A DNA stretch of 64,000 nt from Thioclava sp. GXIMD2076 (lineage in GTDB: Bacteria > Pseudomonadota > Alphaproteobacteria > Rhodobacterales > Rhodobacteraceae): contig NZ_CP149933.1 in NCBI RefSeq assembly GCF_037949795.1, forward strand, positions 550,001 through 614,000, in the 5' to 3' direction. This document shows positions 1 to 8,698 of this stretch, in pieces. Within the stretch, counting starts at the first letter, position 1, and every line of letters begins with the position of its first letter. The notes under the pieces are model-generated. The model saw only the letters and a program-made list of their open reading frames with translations. It did no database searches and was not told the origin of the DNA. The translations under genes were made by a program, and so were the position numbers.

Positions 1-933
1 CCGTCCGATACGGTCGGCCAGACGCGCCCAGAGCGGGATCGCGACGATGGCAACAATATTGGCCAGCACGATCACCCAGAGCATCGTCGAACGCTCGACC
101 CCCATGGTCTGCACCGCGAAATTGAGGCCATAGATGGCCGAAAGGGTGGAGGTGATCGAGGCGAAAGCGGCGAAGAGCACCTTGAGCACATCCGGCAGAT
201 AGCCCAGACGGATCAGCACCCGCAGCGGGTTTTCCGTCTTTCCGCTCCCGGTCTGCCGGTCCTCGAACACTTCCGGCTCGGGCACGGCGCGACGGATCCA
301 CCATGCGATGGCCATCACGACGACGCTCAGCAGGAACGGCACCCGCCAGCCCCAGCTGAACAGCGCCTCTTCGGGCAGCGCCGAGATCGGCAGGAACACT
401 GCCACCGCGAGCACCTGACCCGCCTGCGTCCCCGCCATTGTCGAACTGGAGAAGAAGGCACGGCGTCCATGCGGCGCATGCTCGAGCGTCATGGAGCTCG
501 CCCCTGCCCCTTCGCCCGCGACCGCAAGCCCCTGACACAGGCGCAGGAAGACCAGAGCGACCGGCGCCCAGCCACCCACCTGTTCATAGGTCGGCAGCAG
601 CCCGATAAGGAACGTGCAGACCCCCATCCCCATGAGCGTCAGCAGCATGACCGTCTTACGCCCGAAGACATCGCCGATATAGCCCATCATGAACGACCCG
701 AGCGGGCGAGCGATATAGGCGATGGCGAATGTTGCCAGCGACAGGATCGTGGCCAGCGCGGGATCATCGGACGCAAAGATGATATGGTTGAACACCAGTG
801 CCGCCGCACTGCCATAAATGAAGAAGTCATAATATTCGAGCGCTGATCCGATCCATGCCGCGACTGCGGATTTTCGGGAATTGGCGGATGCGGGCGCGGG
901 CGCCTCTACCTCTATATTGGTTGTTGTATCCAT
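1..933 (-). CDS. MFS transporter, metabolite:H+ symporter type (C-terminus outside window)
   Basis: This is an inner-membrane permease of the major facilitator superfamily, MHS-like subgroup, which imports organic acids such as shikimate or aromatic acids. The reading frame is open from an ATG at 931-933, preceded by a GGAGGAG ribosome site, to the window edge. It gives 311 codons of a family usually near 430, so the C-terminal membrane segments are missing. EYYDFFIYG lies at residues 33-41 and the loop motif GDVFGRK at 87-93; both are typical of MHS carriers. It is the first or last gene of a minus-strand group with a PDC-lactonase-like hydrolase and a dehydroquinase, so a hydroaromatic acid such as shikimate or quinate is a reasonable inferred substrate, but it is not proven. 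Confidence 0.85.
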   Translation of the reverse strand, partial: MDTTTNIEVEAPAPASANSRKSAVAAWIGSALEYYDFFIYGSAAALVFNHIIFASDDPALATILSLATFAIAYIARPLGSFMMGYIGDVFGRKTVMLLTLMGMGVCTFLIGLLPTYEQVGGWAPVALVFLRLCQGLAVAGEGAGASSMTLEHAPHGRRAFFSSSTMAGTQAGQVLAVAVFLPISALPEEALFSWGWRVPFLLSVVVMAIAWWIRRAVPEPEVFEDRQTGSGKTENPLRVLIRLGYLPDVLKVLFAAFASITSTLSAIYGLNFAVQTMGVERSTMLWVIVLANIVAIVAIPLWARLADRIGR

Positions 934-1060
934 TCTCTCCTCCTTGGACCTGTGGCGGATGTGCCTGCACAGTGCCGGGCGGGTCGGTCAGCTCCGCGCA
1001 TATTCCTATCGGCCACCCGTCACAACCGCCTCCGACGCAAGTGACGGCAGCGGTTCGCGG

Positions 1061-1888
1061 TCAAAGCTGCGAATTACCCCAGAAAAGCTGTAATGCAGTG
1101 TCGCGCAGCACCTGGCGACGCGCCGTTTCATCGGGGAAATAGCGTTCCACCAAGGGCCGCAGGGGGCCGTAATCCACCCGCTCCGGCACCCGCAGGAACG
1201 GCCAGTCCGACCCCCAGACGCAGCGCTCCGGCCCGAAGGCCGCGATCAGTGCCCCGATGAACGGATCAGCAGCTTCAAACGGCCATGGAAACGGCGCAAA
1301 CTTATGTTGGCCCGAGATCTTGATGGCAGTCCGTTCGCGCGCGGCCAACCCCAGAAGGGCCCTGAACGCTGGCGCATCGAGCCCCGCATCCAGATCGGGG
1401 CGACCGCAATGATCGATCACCACCTGCGCGGGGCTTGCCGCGATGATCGGCAGCGCATCGAAAATACCCTCGCCCGCAAACTGGATATCGAGCACCATAT
1501 CGAGATCGGCCAGACGGCTGGCCATGGCGCACCATGCGGGCACATCCACCGGCCCCATCGCCATCATGCAGGCCACGCCCGCCACGCCTTGCGCCTTAAG
1601 CACGGCGAGATCCTCGCTCGACATATCGGGCGATACCATCGCAATTCCGCGCCAGAGCCCGCCCGATTGCGCGATCGCCTCCAGCAGCGCGCTATTATCG
1701 GTGAAATAGCCCGAAGTAGGCTGCACCAGAAGCGCGCGTTCGACACCATGGGCCGCAAAGACCGCGCGCAATTGCGCAAGCGTGCCGACCTCGGCACCTT
1801 CGGGATGATAGGGCGCCTGCGGATGATAGGGAAAACGCGCGGGGTCAAGAATGTGCAGATGGCAGTCGATCAATCCGGCCTCAGGCAT
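1061..1888 (-). CDS. Amidohydrolase family 2, PDC/sulfomuconolactone hydrolase-like
   Basis: A metal-dependent hydrolase of 275 residues in the amidohydrolase-2 group, which contains 2-pyrone-4,6-dicarboxylate lactonase and 4-sulfomuconolactone hydrolase. The N-terminal HxH is at residues 10 and 12 (DCHLH), a further histidine is in IDHCGRPDL (H160), and the catalytic aspartate is in WGSDWPF (D228). The ATG at 1888 is chosen because it overlaps the end of the upstream dehydroquinase gene by 8 bases and places the HxH at the usual distance from the start. An in-frame extension upstream only reads through the neighbour. Substrate is probably a lactone formed from an aromatic or hydroaromatic acid. 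A cyclase-type decarboxylase is less likely because the decarboxylase signature is absent. Confidence 0.85.
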   Translation of the reverse strand: MPEAGLIDCHLHILDPARFPYHPQAPYHPEGAEVGTLAQLRAVFAAHGVERALLVQPTSGYFTDNSALLEAIAQSGGLWRGIAMVSPDMSSEDLAVLKAQGVAGVACMMAMGPVDVPAWCAMASRLADLDMVLDIQFAGEGIFDALPIIAASPAQVVIDHCGRPDLDAGLDAPAFRALLGLAARERTAIKISGQHKFAPFPWPFEAADPFIGALIAAFGPERCVWGSDWPFLRVPERVDYGPLRPLVERYFPDETARRQVLRDTALQLFWGNSQL

Positions 1889-2339
1889 CAACCCTGGCCC
1901 CCAGCACCGCCATCGCACGCAGGACGCATAGCTCGTAGCCCTGAATGCCGAAGCCCGCAATTACGCCATCGGCACGCTGGCTGATGAAGGAATGATGGCG
2001 GAAGCTCTCGCGCTGGTGGATATTCGATATATGACATTCTAGGACCAGACCCTCGAAGGCATTGAGGGCGTCGAGAATGCCCACCGAGCTGTGGCTATAG
2101 GCGCCGGGATTGATGACAATGGCCTCCGATACCCCGCGCGCCTCATGGATCGCATCGATCAGCGCGCCTTCATAATTCGACTGCAAGAACCCGATCCGCG
2201 CGCCAGCGGTCTGCGCCAATGCGGTGCAATTCGCCTCGATATCGGCAAGTGTGTCATGGCCGTAATATTCCGGCTGGCGCATGCCCAACAGATTGAGATT
2301 GGGCCCGTTGAGCACCTGAATATGAATTGCCTTGGGCAT
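1881..2339 (-). CDS. aroQ: Type II 3-dehydroquinate dehydratase
   Basis: This 152-residue enzyme interconverts 3-dehydroquinate and 3-dehydroshikimate. The family landmarks are all present: NGPNLNLLG at residues 11-19 followed by the flexible-loop arginine and tyrosine (RQPEYYG, 21-27), [10 protein letters not shown], and [17 protein letters not shown] with the catalytic histidine and arginine. The ATG at 2339 follows a strong AGGAGG site; longer in-frame starts lack one. Its position between a lactonase-like hydrolase and a transporter suggests a catabolic quinate/shikimate role rather than aromatic amino-acid synthesis. That role is inferred from context, since biosynthetic and catabolic type II enzymes have the same motifs. 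Confidence 0.92.
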   Translation of the reverse strand: MPKAIHIQVLNGPNLNLLGMRQPEYYGHDTLADIEANCTALAQTAGARIGFLQSNYEGALIDAIHEARGVSEAIVINPGAYSHSSVGILDALNAFEGLVLECHISNIHQRESFRHHSFISQRADGVIAGFGIQGYELCVLRAMAVLGARVDA

Positions 2340-2797
2340 AATACCTCCTTCGCCGGTTATCCGGCGGGAGAAGCTCTCGCGGCGGGTTTCCCCGCCTACA
2401 GCCCTGCTCCTCCCAATGATCCGCCGCGTCGCGGCGCACCCTCCTCCATCTGTAAGCGCCCTCCAGCGCCACGTTCTTCCCGTCCCGAAAGAGCCCGTTC
2501 CTCTGTCGGGCAACCCAGCTATATTTGGCACATCTCGGGCATACAAATACCGAATGCCCCCGAGATCATAACCCACAAGTTATACTTACTTCAGCCTAGC
2601 CGAGAGACATTTGGAGCATCCTGCAAGCGAAGGATTGATTTGATTATAAAGTTTTAAGAGCTTGTCCAATATGCAGAGGGAACAGGCTTGCCAATATATG
2701 ACTGGAATTCACAGTTAAGTGAGACAAACGGTCTATCTAACGGCAAAGGCCCCGCGCTGGAAAAGCGTGGGGCCTCCATAACCATGAGGAATGGGAC
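2340..2797. other. Intergenic leader upstream of aroQ
   Basis: About 460 bases without a supportable gene. The left part should hold the aroQ promoter and a GC-rich leader with short inverted repeats near 2350-2390. The right part contains the terminator of the muconate-cycloisomerase operon, listed separately. Reading frames here have no recognisable protein. Confidence 0.6.
2744..2774 (-). terminator. Rho-independent terminator-like hairpin after the muconate cycloisomerase operon
   Basis: On the minus strand GGCCCCACGC, a 7-base loop and GCGCGGGGCC form a ten-pair stem with one G-U pair, followed by TTTGCC. It lies just beyond the stop codon of the cycloisomerase gene. The T-run is short, so its strength is uncertain. 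Confidence 0.65.
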
Positions 2798-3943
2798 TCA
2801 GCCAGAGACGCGCAAAGCGGTCCGACCATTGTCACGGTCATATTTCGCGACCTGCTCGGGGTCGAGATCGACACCGAGCCCCTTGCCCTGCGGCAGATGG
2901 ATCATGAAATCCTTATACTCGATCGGCGTCTGCAGGATCTCGTCGGTCAGCAGAAGCGGCCCGAACAGTTCCGTCCCCCAGCGCATCTGCTCGACGGTCG
3001 AGAAGAGCTGCATGGCCGCGGCGGTCGAGACCCCCGCTTCGAGCATGGTGCCCCCGTAAAGCGCGATGCCGGCAGCCTGCGCGATGGACATCACCTCGGA
3101 GGCGCGCAACAGCCCGCCCGATTGTCCGATCTTGATCGCGAAGACATCGGCCGCCCCTGCCCGCGCGACACGCATGGCATCAAGCGGCCCTTGCAGCACC
3201 TCGTCGGCCATGATCGCCACCTCGAAGCCCTCGGTCAGCTTTGCCATTCCCTCTACATCCGTCATCCGCAGCGGTTGTTCGATAAGTGTCACACCAGCCT
3301 CCTGCAGGGCACGGCAGCCATAGCGGGCGTCTTGCAGGCTCCATGCCTGATTGACATCGACACGCACCTCGCCACGGTCGCCCACCGCTCTGGCAATGGC
3401 CGCGACATGGGCCACGTCCCCTGCCACGTCGCGCTTGCCGATCTTCAGTTTGAAGATCCGGTGGCGGCGGGTTGCCAGCATTTCCTCGGCCTCGGCGATA
3501 TCCATCTCGCTATTGCCCGAAGCAAGCGTCCACGCGCAGGGAAGCGCCTTGTGCTGCGCACCACCCAGCATCTCGTGCACCGCCATATCACGCCTGCGCG
3601 CGAACCCGTCCCACAGCGCCATCTCCAGCGCGCAATGGGCGATCGGGTTTCCCTTGGCAACCTTTTCCATCAGGACCCGCGCCGCATTCAGGTTGTCGGC
3701 ATCGAGCCCGATCAGCGCGGGTGCCAGATAGGTATCGATGGCCGAGCGGATGCTTTCGGGGCTTTCGGCGCAATAGTTCAACCCGCCGATCGTCGTCCCC
3801 TCGCCAATGCCCACAGACCCGTCGGAGAACCGCATCTCGACCAGCACAAGCGCCTGCGAGAGCATGGTCGTGACCGACAGCACATGGCCGCGGATGGTCG
3901 GAATATCCAGAATGCGGGTGGTGATCTTGTCGATCGTTACCAT
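2798..3943 (-). CDS. Muconate cycloisomerase-like enolase-superfamily enzyme
   Basis: A 381-residue member of the muconate lactonizing enzyme subgroup. The catalytic KxK is FKLKIGK (K165, K167), the metal ligands are D196 in VDVNQAW, E222 in IEQPL and D247 in ADEV, and the opposing lysine is K271 in IKIGQSGG. Enzymes of this kind cycloisomerise cis,cis-muconate or substituted muconates to muconolactones. The ATG at 3943 is taken over a TTG one codon upstream because it follows AGGAG. It lies 11 bases after the alpha/beta hydrolase gene in the same operon, which fits a lactonisation followed by lactone hydrolysis. A related racemase or epimerase function cannot be excluded. Confidence 0.85.
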   Translation of the reverse strand: MVTIDKITTRILDIPTIRGHVLSVTTMLSQALVLVEMRFSDGSVGIGEGTTIGGLNYCAESPESIRSAIDTYLAPALIGLDADNLNAARVLMEKVAKGNPIAHCALEMALWDGFARRRDMAVHEMLGGAQHKALPCAWTLASGNSEMDIAEAEEMLATRRHRIFKLKIGKRDVAGDVAHVAAIARAVGDRGEVRVDVNQAWSLQDARYGCRALQEAGVTLIEQPLRMTDVEGMAKLTEGFEVAIMADEVLQGPLDAMRVARAGAADVFAIKIGQSGGLLRASEVMSIAQAAGIALYGGTMLEAGVSTAAAMQLFSTVEQMRWGTELFGPLLLTDEILQTPIEYKDFMIHLPQGKGLGVDLDPEQVAKYDRDNGRTALRVSG

Positions 3944-3954
3944 CAAGCCTCTCC

Positions 3955-4812
3955 TTATTGCGCAGGCACCGGCTGGCGCATTTTGGCCAGACCCTCGACA
4001 AAGAACGGACGGAAGCCATCGGGATGTTCGGACATCGGAAAATGGCCGACCTCGGGCATGACGGCAAGCGTCGCACCCTTGATAGCAGCGGCGGTGCGCT
4101 TGGCATCTTCGGGGGTGCAGGTCAGATCATAGGCACCGACAATGATATGCACCGGTGTCCTCTCGGTATCGATATCCTTCAACCGCCCGATCAGACTGTC
4201 ATCCCTGGTGTAGAAGCTCAGATCGCCACGGAACACGCCCGGCCCCGATTGCTGGAACATCCAGAGCGTATTCCAGCGCTCGTTGAGCGGTGCGAAGGGG
4301 CTGATATTGGTCGAGACCAGCGCAGCTCCCATCTCGCCACCATGCGCATCGGGGCGGTGGAACCAGTCGATATCATACCATGCCGGCTGGAAATCCGAGG
4401 CTTCAATGGCGATGAAGCCCGCGAAGGTATCGGCATGGAGCGCCGCCAGCTGTAAAGCGATCCGCCCGCCCATCGAGGTGCCCGCCAACACGGGCCGCTC
4501 CAGCCCCAAGGCTTCGACGACCTTGAGAATGGTCTCGATATAGGCTTCCGTCGTAAGAAGATATTCCTCGGTCTGGAAGCCTTCGGGCGGCAGCGATTTA
4601 CCATGCCACGGCATGTCAAACGCGATAATGCGGTGATCGCGTGTGATCTCGGCATCATTCATGATATGGTGCCATTGGCGGGTGTCCGCGCCCGCCGTGT
4701 GTAGACAGAGCACGGGCACCCCCTTCCCTGCCTCTTCGAAATAGATCCGGCGGTTAGTCCCGTCCGAGAGTGTGACCGTCACATAACGGCCAGTGATGGC
4801 TTCGATGCTCAT
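3955..4812 (-). CDS. Alpha/beta hydrolase, enol-lactonase-like
   Basis: A 285-residue alpha/beta-fold hydrolase. The nucleophile elbow is GTSMGG, the acid is probably the aspartate in GAYDLT and the base is the histidine in VGHFP, giving a complete Ser-Asp-His triad. The LCLHTAG segment supplies the oxyanion-hole region. 3-Oxoadipate enol-lactonase belongs to this family, and the downstream muconate cycloisomerase makes an enol-lactone hydrolase the most plausible role. Other esterases look alike. The start overlaps the upstream SCP2-like gene by ATGA, showing translational coupling. No signal peptide is present, so the protein is cytoplasmic. Confidence 0.82.
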   Translation of the reverse strand: MSIEAITGRYVTVTLSDGTNRRIYFEEAGKGVPVLCLHTAGADTRQWHHIMNDAEITRDHRIIAFDMPWHGKSLPPEGFQTEEYLLTTEAYIETILKVVEALGLERPVLAGTSMGGRIALQLAALHADTFAGFIAIEASDFQPAWYDIDWFHRPDAHGGEMGAALVSTNISPFAPLNERWNTLWMFQQSGPGVFRGDLSFYTRDDSLIGRLKDIDTERTPVHIIVGAYDLTCTPEDAKRTAAAIKGATLAVMPEVGHFPMSEHPDGFRPFFVEGLAKMRQPVPAQ

Positions 4813-5189
4813 AGCTTTATTCCCTCGGTGGGGCGCGGTAGCGCCATGAATTCCTTGAAGAACCGCAGATTCTTTACCAGCGCCAGAATATCGCCGGTGA
4901 TCCGGCCACGACCGATCTTCACCAGACCGAAAATATCGTGGAATCCGGGCGCAGGGCGGGCCTTCCAGAATTCATCCAGCGCCGCGCGATCGGTGCTGAA
5001 CGCGAAGCGATAGGGGATTTTCTTCGAGGGCCCCGGCTGGATCTTGACCAAAGAGCCCTTCTCGAAGCTCAGGTAGAACTCCTCACCTTCCACCTCTAGC
5101 AGGACGGTTTCCGAAAACAGTGCGCCCAAGCGCATCAGATGGGGGCTGGCGTTGTGCCGCCGCGCCATATCTTGCAGAGTCTCTATCAT
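4809..5189 (-). CDS. SCP2-like small protein in an aromatic-catabolic operon
   Basis: A 126-residue protein resembling the SCP2 sterol-carrier fold: the central stretch EGEEFYLSFEKG followed by KIQPGP and the tail ILALVKNLRFFKEFM match the usual strand pattern and C-terminal hydrophobic helix of that family. Function is unknown. Proteins of this fold bind hydrophobic or acyl ligands. The start at 5189 follows GAGGAGG. It is the first gene of the operon and is coupled to the hydrolase by ATGA, so it may bind a ring-cleavage intermediate. That is only a guess. Family assignment is by eye and moderately sure. Confidence 0.6.
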   Translation of the reverse strand: MIETLQDMARRHNASPHLMRLGALFSETVLLEVEGEEFYLSFEKGSLVKIQPGPSKKIPYRFAFSTDRAALDEFWKARPAPGFHDIFGLVKIGRGRITGDILALVKNLRFFKEFMALPRPTEGIKL

Positions 5190-5365
5190 ATCCCCTCCTC
5201 GAAAGTGCTTGGGCCACAGGTTCGGGGATAACGGGACAGCGGACAATACCGGCGGGGGTATCGACTGATACCGCGACATCGAGGCAACCACCACACTTGC
5301 AGATCGGCCATAGGGGCCTAAAACTGGCCACCCTACCAATGCCCATAAGAGTAAGGACAGGCTCC
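5190..5365. promoter_or_regulatory. Divergent promoter region between SCP2-like operon and class II aldolase
   Basis: A 176-base divergent intergenic space. It must contain the promoters of both the minus-strand enol-lactonase operon and the plus-strand aldolase gene. No regulator gene lies beside it, and I cannot pick a convincing -35/-10 pair by eye. Confidence 0.6.
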
Positions 5366-6100
5366 ATGTCCCCCGAAGAGAAAAAGACCCGCGAGGATCT
5401 GGCCGCCTGTTACCGGCTGGCCGCCAAGCACCGGCTGACTGACCATATCTATACCCATATCACCGCCCGTGTGCCGGGCGAGGAGGGGCATTTCCTGATC
5501 AACCCCTATGGCTGGCTCTGGGAAGAGATCACCGCCTCCTCGCTGGTGAAGATCGACACCGAGGGCAACAAGGTCGATGGCAGCCCGCACCGGGTCAATC
5601 CGGCGGGGTTCACCATCCATTCGGCGGTGCATATGAACCGCCATGATGCCGCATGGATCATGCATACCCATACCCGCGCAGGCGTCGCGGTGTCCTGCAT
5701 GGAAGAGGGGCTGATGCCGCTCAACCAGATCTCGCTGCAATTCCACAACCGTATCGCCTATCATGATTTCGAGGGCATTGCGCTGGATCTGGCGGAACGT
5801 GAGCGGATCGTGCAGGATTTCGGCACCCATCCGGTTCTGGTGCTGCGCAATCACGGGCTGATCGCTACGGGGCGCTCGGCCGCCGAGATGTTCTCCAACA
5901 TGTTCTATCTCGAGCGCGCCTGCGAGATCCAGATCGCGGCCACCTCGTCGGGGCGCCCGTTGCGCCTCATCGATGATGCGATGGCCGATCGCGTCTATCA
6001 GCAGACCGTGCAGATGCTGGAGGAGGACGGTGATCTGCCCCTTGAATGGGACGCCCATCTGCGCTCGATCGAAGGCAGGGGCACGGATTACCGCCTCTAA
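5366..6100 (+). CDS. Class II aldolase/adducin family protein
   Basis: A 244-residue zinc-dependent class II aldolase or decarboxylase. The metal-binding histidines are in MHTHTRAG (near residues 96-102) with a further one in LRNHGLI, and the start of the domain has HIYTHITAR. Family members include fuculose-1-phosphate aldolase and keto-acid aldolases or decarboxylases that act on aromatic-derived intermediates such as 4-carboxy-4-hydroxy-2-oxoadipate. The ATG at 5366 is preceded by AAGGA and begins the recognisable domain; an upstream extension would run through the intergenic promoter region. It is divergent from the lactone-processing operon and may supply the final carbon-carbon cleavage. 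Exact substrate is unknown. Confidence 0.82.
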   Translation: MSPEEKKTREDLAACYRLAAKHRLTDHIYTHITARVPGEEGHFLINPYGWLWEEITASSLVKIDTEGNKVDGSPHRVNPAGFTIHSAVHMNRHDAAWIMHTHTRAGVAVSCMEEGLMPLNQISLQFHNRIAYHDFEGIALDLAERERIVQDFGTHPVLVLRNHGLIATGRSAAEMFSNMFYLERACEIQIAATSSGRPLRLIDDAMADRVYQQTVQMLEEDGDLPLEWDAHLRSIEGRGTDYRL

Positions 6101-6128
6101 GGCGCGCACCCTGACCGGAGAGATCGCA

Positions 6129-6775
6129 ATGCACTACCGGAGCTGGCTCACGCAGGAACTGTCCCTGACCTACCCTATCCTTATGGGCGGCATGATGGGA
6201 CTGGGCCGCGCCGAACTGGTGGCGGCAGACCTGCCGAATTGCTGGAGCTCCTGAAACCTGCGGGAGTTAAGGTCTTACATAAGGTGCCCACCACACGCCA
6301 TGCGCTCTCGGCCGCGCGCATCGGGGCGGACGCCGTCATTCTGATCGGCGCCGAGGCCGCCGGCCATCCGGGCACCGAGCTTATGGGAAGGTTTGTCCAA
6401 ACGGCCGCGGCACTCCGCGCTCTTCCGGTTGCCGTGATCATGGGCGGCGGCATAGGGCATGGAAGCCAAATACTTACCGCCCTCGCACTCGGCGCAGCGG
6501 GGAGGCTTGTCGGAACGCGCATGATGGCGGCGAGGGAATCCGTTCTGCATCCCGGGCTGAAGCAGCGCGTGATTGACAGCGACGGCAGCGACACACGGAT
6601 CATCCACCGCATTTTCAATCACCACCGCCGAGTCATGATGAACGCCACGGTCGGTCGAATCCTTGAAAGGGAAGAGGCCGGGGGCAGTGAGTTCGAAGCC
6701 TACCGGCCCCTTGTTTCAGGACCAGCTGCACGAGAGGCGCAGAATGGTCTGCGCCACTTGGGCGGTCCGGTTTGA
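6129..6775 (+). pseudogene. Nitronate monooxygenase, internally deleted and frameshifted
   Basis: The first codons read MHYRSWLTQELSLTYPILMGG, the usual start of a nitronate monooxygenase, an FMN enzyme that oxidises alkyl nitronates. After AELVAA the sequence jumps out of frame to LLELLKPAGVKVLHKVPT, which belongs about 70-80 residues further on in intact enzymes. The rest, with the phosphate-binding MGGGIGHG and GTRMM, continues to a normal-looking end at 6775. The result is a 41-codon stub and a separate 178-codon frame. The gene lies next to an IS3 scar, so the deletion may be linked to transposition. It is unlikely to be functional. Confidence 0.85.
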
Positions 6776-6778
6776 AAG

Positions 6779-7000
6779 TTAGTGCATCGTGGGCCTTTGA
6801 TCTATGGGCACAACGCTTTCGGGCGCTGGTGGGCGATCGCCTTGGGAACTCTGCGGGCGCAGCGTGTTGTAATGCTGGCGCCAGCGTTCGATTAGGATCT
6901 GGGTCTCTCTTGAACCGAACAGAACACCTCCCCATCCAGCAGTTCGTCGTGAAGCCTGGCGTTGAAGCTCTGTTCATAGCCGTTTTTCCAAGGCGATCCC
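6779..7000 (-). pseudogene. IS3-family transposase OrfB, C-terminal fragment with frameshift
   Basis: Minus-strand codons read SPWKNGYEQSFNARLHDEL and then, after a frameshift, TQILIERWRQHYNTLRPQ, which is the end of an IS3-family DDE transposase. The integrase core upstream is absent. It sits 3 bases after the broken nitronate monooxygenase and just before the tryptophan-monooxygenase-like gene, so it marks an old insertion and deletion event. I see no clear terminal repeats. Confidence 0.8.
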
Positions 7001-7032
7001 TGAAAAAATAGCAATCTTCGCAAATTGTCTCC

Positions 7033-8679
7033 TCATGGCGCGTCGGGTAGCTTGGCAGGACCAAGTTGGGGATAAAGGTCTCCCGGCCCGAGGTTGGTGA
7101 CAAGGGTTTGACCTCCCATATGCGTCATGATGCCCCAGACCGCATTCAGCGCGGTCTGGACAGCACCTTCAACCCATGCGGGCGTCCAGCTGACACCGTC
7201 GCCGGCCAGAAACAGCCCGCGTTGGGCTTCGGGCATATGCTCCTGCATGAAATGGCCATAGATGCGGTGGTTATAGCGGTAATGACCGGGCAAAGCGCCC
7301 TTGAAAGCGCCGAGGAAGTTCTCGTCCGCCTCCCAGCTGACGCAGATCGGCGCGCCGCGGATATGGGAGGCGATATCGACATCGGGATAGATCTTGGCCA
7401 ACGCCTTCAGCGCCAGATCCACCCGTTTTTCGGCCGGAAGCGGCAGCACCTTCAGCGCGTCGGTCATCCACGAATAGCTCAGGCAGATTACGGCGGGCTT
7501 ATCCGGCCCGTTATCGAAGAAATAGGTGCCACGGGTATGACGGTCGGTCAGGGTCATCGACATGACGGGCCTGCCCGTCGCATCTGTATCGTTCCAGAAG
7601 GGACGGTCCACCATCACGAAGGTCTTGGCCGCCTGCATATAGCGGGTGCGGTCGAGCGCCATCCATAGCTTCTGGTCAAAGAGGCTCTCCTCGACCTCGA
7701 TCGCGGTGGTCAGAAGATGGGTCTGGCAAGTGCTGAGCACCGCAGCATAAAGCGTCTCGTTGCCCCATTGATCTCGCAGCAGGATGTCCTTGCCCGCCCG
7801 CGACAGCGCGGTCACGCGCGAGCGGGTCGCGCCGCCATTAAGCGAGGATAGCGAGGTGCCCTCCGGCCAATGCGCGCATTCAGGCGTGGCCCGCCAGAGC
7901 CTGTGCAATAGCTGCTCGACCCCACCCACCACATAACGCTGGTGGTCATCGAGCGCCAGAAGGTTCACCCGCAAGATCTCCAGCATCGAATTGGGGAAAT
8001 CGCTATCCCAGCCACCAGTGCCGAAACCCACCTGACCGAACATCTCGCGATGGCGGAAATCAAGCGCACGGAAGGCTTCGGAATGGGTGACGAAATCATA
8101 GAAGGTGCGCTCGTCCCATTGCGCAACCAGCGGATCCCAGAGCGCCTTGATCGCGGCGGTATCGCGCTGTCGCACGGCCTCTTGCAGGGCCTTGAAATCC
8201 GACTGGTCTTCCAGCGCCTTGGTATAGGCCTGCGCGATCTCGCGGTAGATCTGTGGTAGATCGTCGAGGGAGCGCGCAAAATGCGTCTCGCCTTCAAGAT
8301 CGATCACGGTCGAACCGGCAGCATCGGTCAGCGGGTTCGGGAAGGGGGCGGTTTCGCACCCCATGAGGTCCAGATAATGGTAGAAAGCGCGCGAGGAGAC
8401 CGGAAAGCGCATCCCGCCCAGTTCGGCCACCACACCATCGCTGCCCTCGAAGACCTGCGAGCGGAGCCGCCCGCCGAATTGCGCGGACTCATAGATCACC
8501 GGTTTCAGGCCCAGTTTCATCAGCTCATAGGCTGCAATGATCCCCGCAGCGCCTGCGCCGATCACGGCGACTTCCGCGCCAAGGCTTGCCTCGGGCAGGC
8601 TGCCCAGCCCTGCGGGATGGCTGATCCAGCTGTCATAGGCAAAGGGGAAATCGGGTCCGAAAGCACTGAGGGTTTTCAT
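7033..8679 (-). CDS. FAD-dependent amine oxidase, tryptophan 2-monooxygenase-like
   Basis: A 548-residue flavin amine oxidase. The dinucleotide-binding motif VIGAGAAG is at residues 39-46, the second FAD motif GGRLRS follows, and the C-terminal FAD contact is GLFLAGDGVSWTPAWVEGA. Length and layout are close to bacterial tryptophan 2-monooxygenase, which turns L-tryptophan into indole-3-acetamide. Lysine and phenylalanine 2-monooxygenases and L-amino-acid oxidases look similar. ATG 8679 is preferred over an upstream in-frame start at 8721 because the latter overlaps the next gene. No indoleacetamide hydrolase gene lies in the window, so an auxin route is not shown. It is last in an amino-acid catabolic operon. 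Confidence 0.75.
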   Translation of the reverse strand: MKTLSAFGPDFPFAYDSWISHPAGLGSLPEASLGAEVAVIGAGAAGIIAAYELMKLGLKPVIYESAQFGGRLRSQVFEGSDGVVAELGGMRFPVSSRAFYHYLDLMGCETAPFPNPLTDAAGSTVIDLEGETHFARSLDDLPQIYREIAQAYTKALEDQSDFKALQEAVRQRDTAAIKALWDPLVAQWDERTFYDFVTHSEAFRALDFRHREMFGQVGFGTGGWDSDFPNSMLEILRVNLLALDDHQRYVVGGVEQLLHRLWRATPECAHWPEGTSLSSLNGGATRSRVTALSRAGKDILLRDQWGNETLYAAVLSTCQTHLLTTAIEVEESLFDQKLWMALDRTRYMQAAKTFVMVDRPFWNDTDATGRPVMSMTLTDRHTRGTYFFDNGPDKPAVICLSYSWMTDALKVLPLPAEKRVDLALKALAKIYPDVDIASHIRGAPICVSWEADENFLGAFKGALPGHYRYNHRIYGHFMQEHMPEAQRGLFLAGDGVSWTPAWVEGAVQTALNAVWGIMTHMGGQTLVTNLGPGDLYPQLGPAKLPDAP

Positions 8680-8698
8680 GAAGATCTCCGTTCGGGTT

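Noticed and set aside
2897..4132. Plus-strand open frame of 411 codons opposite the muconate cycloisomerase
   Set aside because: The minus-strand gene has every catalytic residue of its family; the plus frame matches nothing.
7033..8679. Auxin (indole-3-acetic acid) synthesis pathway
   Set aside because: Only the monooxygenase-like gene is present; no indoleacetamide hydrolase is found and the enzyme could act on other amino acids.
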